In this document: positions 7,150-10,446 of the stretch, one piece after another
How the letters are laid out: the number at the start of each line of letters is the position of its first letter
Numbering within the stretch: position 1 is the stretch's first letter
Origin: Candidatus Altimarinota bacterium
GTDB lineage: Bacteria > Patescibacteriota > Gracilibacteria > UM-FILTER-43-11
Length of the DNA stretch: 10,446 bases
NCBI GenBank assembly: GCA_029934675.1
Contig: JAOZLT010000035.1
Coordinates: 1-10,446 of the forward strand
Reading direction: 5' to 3'
Program-made: the position numbers and the translations under genes
The notes under the pieces: generated by a model
Told to the model about the DNA's origin: nothing
Database searches by the model: none
The model's input: the letters and a program-made list of their open reading frames with translations, nothing else

Positions 7150-7554
7150 ATGGTAGATTTAGAAAATAAAATATGGCACTGGTATCATAATATCTCTGAA
7201 TGTTATTACCACTTACAACTAACTGTTAAGTACAGGAGAGCTCTGCTGAATAAAAAATTGGAAAAGGTAATAGTGGATACGATGTCGGAATTCAAAGAGA
7301 GATATGTGATTGAGATGAATGAAATAGGATTTGATCAGAATCATATACACATCCTTTGTAGATTTCTTCCGAAGTACTCAGGTGGGCAAGTTATAAAAAT
7401 AATAAAAAGTATTACAGTAAAGCAGATTTTCAATGAATGTCCGGAGATAAAAAAGGAATTATGGGGAGGTGAGTTCTGGACAGACGGATACTACATTTCA
7501 ACAATCAGCGGAAGGGGAAGTAAAAAAGTAATTGAGAATTACATTAGAAACTAA
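7150..7554 (+). CDS. tnpA: IS200/IS605-family Y1 transposase, truncated at the catalytic tail
   Basis: TnpA cuts and rejoins single-stranded DNA with one catalytic tyrosine and a metal held by an HUH motif. Visible here, numbering from the upstream ATG at 7135: the YHLQLTVKYRR start typical of the family (about 25-35), the HUH motif HIH (70-72) within DQNHIHIL, the conserved LWGGEFWTDGYYISTI block (about 109-124), and NYIRN at the end, whose Tyr136 is the expected nucleophile. The family motif is YX3Q; here TAA replaces the Gln codon directly after YIRN. The frame goes on with 15 family-like residues to TGA at 7600-7602. I chose Met6 (ATG at 7150) as start because homologues begin shortly before the KYRR block; ATG 7135 is also possible. 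No Shine-Dalgarno is seen. It probably has little or no activity. Confidence 0.85.
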   Translation: MVDLENKIWHWYHNISECYYHLQLTVKYRRALLNKKLEKVIVDTMSEFKERYVIEMNEIGFDQNHIHILCRFLPKYSGGQVIKIIKSITVKQIFNECPEIKKELWGGEFWTDGYYISTISGRGSKKVIENYIRN

Positions 7555-7602
7555 GGTAGAGAACCAGACGTTCAGCAATTTAAACTGTTTTTATTGCAAT
7601 GA
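7552..7602 (+). pseudogene. Cut-off C-terminal end of tnpA, in frame after the TAA
   Basis: Directly after the TAA (7552-7554) the same frame reads GREPDVQQFKLFLLQ and stops at TGA (7600-7602). IS200-type transposases commonly end with YI-x-NQG followed by a short polar stretch and a Leu/Phe end, so this is the expected tail. A single C-to-T change (CAA to TAA) explains the break. Confidence 0.7.
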
Positions 7603-7612
7603 ACTGTGAATG

Positions 7613-7634
7613 CCCTGTGGTCTTTGTCACAGGG
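7613..7634 (+). repeat. Right-end hairpin of the IS200-like element
   Basis: CCCTGTG (7613-7619) pairs with CACAGGG (7628-7634), plus a G-T pair (7620/7627), leaving loop TCTTTG. Compared with the left hairpin, the loop differs by one pyrimidine and a C-G pair is replaced by T-A. The hairpin begins 10 bases after the ancestral tnpA stop. Confidence 0.7.
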
Positions 7635-7644
7635 AACTTTACTA

Positions 7645-7705
7645 AATCCTAAGAATCCATCCAGATACATCTCAAAAATCCTGTGAATCAGCGGTTCTTG
7701 TGTCA
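7645..7705 (-). repeat. GATT-phased repeat, right inverted copy (flanks the IS)
   Basis: Read on the minus strand it has GAACCG (7697-7692), then TGATT and GAT-boxes starting at 7689, 7680, 7671, 7661, 7657 and 7648. The spacing of 9-9-10-4-9 is identical to the left copy, and the GATGGATT block is shared. It is the mirror image of 7010-7069 around the IS element. Confidence 0.75.
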
Positions 7706-7709
7706 TCCC

Positions 7710-7739
7710 AAAAAGGCGGACAATTAATTGTCCGCCTTT
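7710..7739 (-). terminator. Intrinsic terminator of ppsA (possibly bidirectional)
   Basis: Positions 7712-7739 are a perfect 28-bp palindrome with GGCGGACAATT arms, starting 16 bases beyond the ppsA stop on the minus strand. There the GC-rich stem runs directly into TTTTT (7714-7710). On the plus strand it is followed by TTTAGTTTTT, so it may also stop transcription from the IS side. Confidence 0.85.
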
Positions 7740-7755
7740 AGTTTTTATCGAATAA

Positions 7756-10173
7756 TTAGCGTTTTTTATTCAAATCAATCATCGTTTTAACAACTGTGTC
7801 AGGATTAAGTGACATAGTATCAATTCCTTCTTTTGCAAGGAAACGGGCAAACTCAGGATAATCACTTGGGGCTTGTCCACAGATACCTACTTTCCTTTTT
7901 TTCTTTTTACCAATTTTGATAATTGTGCGGACGAGTGTTTTTACTGCTTCATTTCTTTCATCAAATATGTGTTTTACGAGTTCTGAATCTCGGTCTACAC
8001 CAAGCGTAAGTTGTGTAAGATCGTTTGAACCGATGGAGAAACCGTCAAAAATTTCGCAGAATTGTTCACCAAGAATTACATTACTTGGGATTTCACACAT
8101 CACATATACTTGTAAGCCATCTTTACCTCGGACAAGTCCGTTTTTTTTCATTTCTGCAAGTACTTTTTTGCCCTCATCAACTGTTCTACAGAAAGGAATC
8201 ATTAATTTAAGGTTTTTTAGCCCCATTTCGTTGCGAACTTTTTTCATCGCTTTACATTCAAGAGCAAAAGCATCACGATATTTTGGGTCGTAGTAACGAC
8301 TTGCGCCACGCCAACCTATCATAGGGTTATCTTCTTTTGGCTCATAAGGTTCACCACCGATTAGATTTGCATATTCATTAGATTTAAAGTCGCTCATTCG
8401 TACAATTACATCATTTGGCCAGAAAGCTGCTGTAATTGTAGATACACCTTGAGCTAATTTATCTACAAAGAAATCAGTTTTATTTTTATAACCTTGTGTT
8501 ATTTCATCGATTTCAATTTTTACATTATGGTCTTTGATTTTTTTGTAATTTAGGAGAGCTAATGGGTGAATTTTGATGTAGGAATTGATAATAAATTCCA
8601 ATCTGGCAAGGCCTACGCCTGCATTTGGAATAAACGAGCTTTCAAAAGCAATATCTGGATTTCCAAGATTCATCATTATCTTGGTTTTTGGCATTTTAAG
8701 ATTTTTAAGATTTGTTTTTTTTATGCTGTATTTTAATGCTCCTTTATAGATATTGCCTGTTTCACCTTCGCATGCAACCGTTATTTTATCACCGTTTTTA
8801 ATTACTTTTGTGGCATTATTGGTGCCAACGACGCATGGTACACCAAGCTCACGCGATATAATTGCTGCGTGACATGTTCTGCCTCCTCTGTTAGTTACAA
8901 TTGCAGATGCTATTTTCATAATCGGAACCCAATCAGGGTCTGTCATTGTGGTAACTAATATTTCACCTGCTTTAAACTGTTTAATTTGTTCGGGACTATC
9001 AATAACACGTGCTGTTCCTGACGCAATTTTGGAACCTACAGGAGATCCTACAGCTATAATATTTCCTTTTTCAGTTAAATTATAATCTTCTAGTACTGAT
9101 GTGTCCTTTCTGGATTGAACTGTCTCTGGACGAGCTTGAACAATGAAAAGCTCTTTTGATCTACCGTCTTTTGCCCATTCCATATCCATAGGCTTAAAGT
9201 GTCCAGCTTCTTTACTATAATGATCTTCAATAATGGTTGCCCATTCTGCAAGTTTGAGAATTTCTTTGTCACTAATGCAGAATTTGTCACGGTCATTCTT
9301 TTTTACAGATATGTTTTTAACAGGGGATTTGGTTCCGTTTAATGAATAAACCATCTTAATTTGTTTTGCTCCAAGGCGTTTTGTAAGAATTGGATCATAA
9401 CCTTCCATTAAGGTTGGTTTAAATACGTAAAATTCATCCGGATTAACAGCGCCTTGTACAACATTTTCACCTAATCCGTATGCTGCGTTAATTAATACTG
9501 CATTTTTGAAACCAGTTTCAGTATCTATACTAAACATAACACCAGAAGATGCCATATCTGAACGAACCATTTTTTGAACTGCGATAGAGAGTCCGATTTG
9601 AAAATGGTCGAATTTCTTTTCTTCTCGGTATGCGATTGCGCGATTTGTAAAAAGTGAAGCAAAACATCTTTTGCATGCATCCAAAAGCTCATGGTCTCCG
9701 CGAATATTTAAGAAGGTTTCTTGCTGACCGGCAAAAGAAGCATCCGGCAAATCTTCGGCTGTAGCTGATGATCGAACAGCTACATCACAATTCTTTCCAT
9801 ATATCTTTTCCATTTTTCTATAATTTTTGATGATGGCATCGGTAAGATCTTTTGGAAATTCAGCCTTTAAAATAGTATTTCTTACTTCCCTTCCTCTTGA
9901 TTCCAGATTATCCATATTCTTAGCATTTAATCCTTTTAATATCCTTCTAATGTCATCCTGAATGCCTGCAGTTTTTAGTAGGTGATGATATGCAAAAGCT
10001 GTAACTGCATAGCCATTAGGTATTTTCACTCCTCTTGGTGTCAGCTTTCTATACATCTCACCGAGCGATGCGTTTTTACCTCCAACAAGTGGGACATCTC
10101 TAATACCCAACTCTTCGAACCATAAGCAAAGAGCCTTTTTACGATTTATTCGCTTCAAAATCTTTTTTATCAT
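7756..10173 (-). CDS. ppsA: Phosphoenolpyruvate synthase (pyruvate, water dikinase)
   Basis: The enzyme makes phosphoenolpyruvate from pyruvate and ATP, giving AMP and phosphate, in the cytoplasm; it feeds gluconeogenesis. The 805 residues (E. coli about 790) show the N-terminal ATP-binding domain (about 18-350) with LVGGKNASLGEM (29-40), VAVRSSATAEDLPDASFAGQ (131-150) and FIVQARPET (343-351). Next is the swivelling domain with the phosphohistidine motif GGRTCHAA (His435), then the C-terminal barrel (about 495-795) with CEIPSN (693-698), GSNDLTQLTLGVDRDS (715-730) and the catalytic CGQ (Cys765). All key residues are present, so it should be active. The first 15 residues are a short basic extension before the conserved LWFEELG; no later Met fits, so the ATG at 10173 is kept. 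No Shine-Dalgarno is seen. A weak TTTCAT-18-TATGCT promoter is possible (10239-10210). It is single-gene in this window, ending at a strong terminator. Confidence 0.97.
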   Translation of the reverse strand: MIKKILKRINRKKALCLWFEELGIRDVPLVGGKNASLGEMYRKLTPRGVKIPNGYAVTAFAYHHLLKTAGIQDDIRRILKGLNAKNMDNLESRGREVRNTILKAEFPKDLTDAIIKNYRKMEKIYGKNCDVAVRSSATAEDLPDASFAGQQETFLNIRGDHELLDACKRCFASLFTNRAIAYREEKKFDHFQIGLSIAVQKMVRSDMASSGVMFSIDTETGFKNAVLINAAYGLGENVVQGAVNPDEFYVFKPTLMEGYDPILTKRLGAKQIKMVYSLNGTKSPVKNISVKKNDRDKFCISDKEILKLAEWATIIEDHYSKEAGHFKPMDMEWAKDGRSKELFIVQARPETVQSRKDTSVLEDYNLTEKGNIIAVGSPVGSKIASGTARVIDSPEQIKQFKAGEILVTTMTDPDWVPIMKIASAIVTNRGGRTCHAAIISRELGVPCVVGTNNATKVIKNGDKITVACEGETGNIYKGALKYSIKKTNLKNLKMPKTKIMMNLGNPDIAFESSFIPNAGVGLARLEFIINSYIKIHPLALLNYKKIKDHNVKIEIDEITQGYKNKTDFFVDKLAQGVSTITAAFWPNDVIVRMSDFKSNEYANLIGGEPYEPKEDNPMIGWRGASRYYDPKYRDAFALECKAMKKVRNEMGLKNLKLMIPFCRTVDEGKKVLAEMKKNGLVRGKDGLQVYVMCEIPSNVILGEQFCEIFDGFSIGSNDLTQLTLGVDRDSELVKHIFDERNEAVKTLVRTIIKIGKKKKRKVGICGQAPSDYPEFARFLAKEGIDTMSLNPDTVVKTMIDLNKKR

Positions 10174-10370
10174 GTTTTTTATTTTGTTAATTTTATGTGT
10201 AAAAAGTTTAGCATAATTTTTGGAGTGAGTACAATGAAAAACGCTAAGGTTGTAGGTTGTAGCCTGGATCAGGAGATTTTTCGTTTGAATTAATTTTAAT
10301 CAATTAGAATTTTCCGACTCTTGGGTGGGAAATAAGTCATTTTCTAATGATAAAAAACAAGTCTATCTTA
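10174..10370. other. Gene-free AT-rich stretch upstream of ppsA
   Basis: No ORF or RNA gene is seen. It should carry the ppsA promoter and leader. Small features are a tandem heptamer GGTTGTA twice (10248-10261) and a short CCTG/CAGG hairpin (10263-10273). Confidence 0.5.
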
Positions 10371-10410
10371 ATTGTTTGAACCTGGATTCTCTGGATTTCG
10401 CAGATTGATT
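10371..10410 (+). repeat. GATT-phased repeat, third shorter copy
   Basis: ATTGTTTGAACC is followed by GATT at 10385, 10394, 10403 and 10407 (spacing 9-9-4), a shortened version of the 9-9-10-4-9 pattern near the IS. The 20 bases ending in GAACC match the left IS-flanking copy at 16 positions. No transposase is next to this copy. Confidence 0.65.
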
Positions 10411-10412
10411 AT

Positions 10413-10437
10413 TAGAGCAAAAACTCCTTTTTCTCTA
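10413..10437. other. AT-rich hairpin next to the third GATT repeat
   Basis: TAGAG-C-AAAAA and TTTTTCTCTA pair around loop CTCC with a single bulged C. Being beside the window end, its role cannot be judged; it may belong to the repeat or to a transcript continuing outside. Confidence 0.3.
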
Positions 10438-10446
10438 TTATTACTC

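Larger units (their letters stand above)
7085..7634 (+). mobile_element. IS200/IS605-type insertion sequence, probably inactive
   Basis: A Y1 transposase gene lies between two hairpins with the same loop in the same orientation, the arrangement of single-strand-transposing IS200/IS605 elements. No inverted terminal repeats or target duplication are expected. The exact ends cannot be fixed from one copy: they should lie a few bases outside the hairpins. TTGAC just left of the left hairpin (7077-7081) is a plausible target motif but unproven. There is no TnpB partner. The transposase is truncated at its catalytic tail. Confidence 0.75.

Overview
The window is AT-rich DNA that looks like a genome fragment from a Patescibacteria/CPR-type bacterium. 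This is an inference, not a database result. It rests on weak or absent Shine-Dalgarno sequences, very short leaders behind extended -10 boxes, a huge Lys/Glu/Asn-rich protein of no family I recognise, and degenerate heptamer repeats joined to GC-rich palindromes, one of which sits in frame inside a housekeeping gene. All three main genes end in TAA, and nothing calls for a non-standard genetic code.

Layout. Positions 1-195 hold a GC-rich palindrome, an array of TTGTAAT/TTCTAAT heptamers and the priA promoter. priA (196-2490, +) encodes the replication-restart helicase. It carries a roughly 40-residue in-frame insertion made of heptamer-repeat DNA between two cysteine pairs of its zinc-binding region. 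One base after priA, a convergent gene (6760-2492, -) encodes a protein of about 1420 residues with long coiled coils and a zincin-like HELLH motif. It is the least explained item here. Upstream of it on the minus strand are an extended -10 promoter next to the start and, farther out, a consensus TTGACA/TAAAAT promoter. The second promoter's predicted transcript begins with a structured segment that has a possible alternative pairing.

The 7010-7705 block is a small mobile-element island. An IS200/IS605-type element (hairpins at 7085-7102 and 7613-7634, Y1 transposase gene between them) is nested between two inverted copies of a GATT-phased repeat with identical internal spacing. The transposase frame is cut by TAA exactly where the YX3Q glutamine codon (CAA) is expected, and the frame continues afterwards with a family-like tail, so the element is probably dead. 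A third GATT repeat lies at 10371-10410.

A perfect 28-bp palindrome (7712-7739) serves as terminator for ppsA (10173-7756, -), a full-length phosphoenolpyruvate synthase. The last 270 bases hold no gene.

The genes do not form one pathway. priA (replication restart) and ppsA (central carbon metabolism) are housekeeping genes. Between them lie the large uncharacterised gene and a decayed transposon island. The best candidates for something undescribed are the large HExxH protein with its structured leader, and the repeat families.
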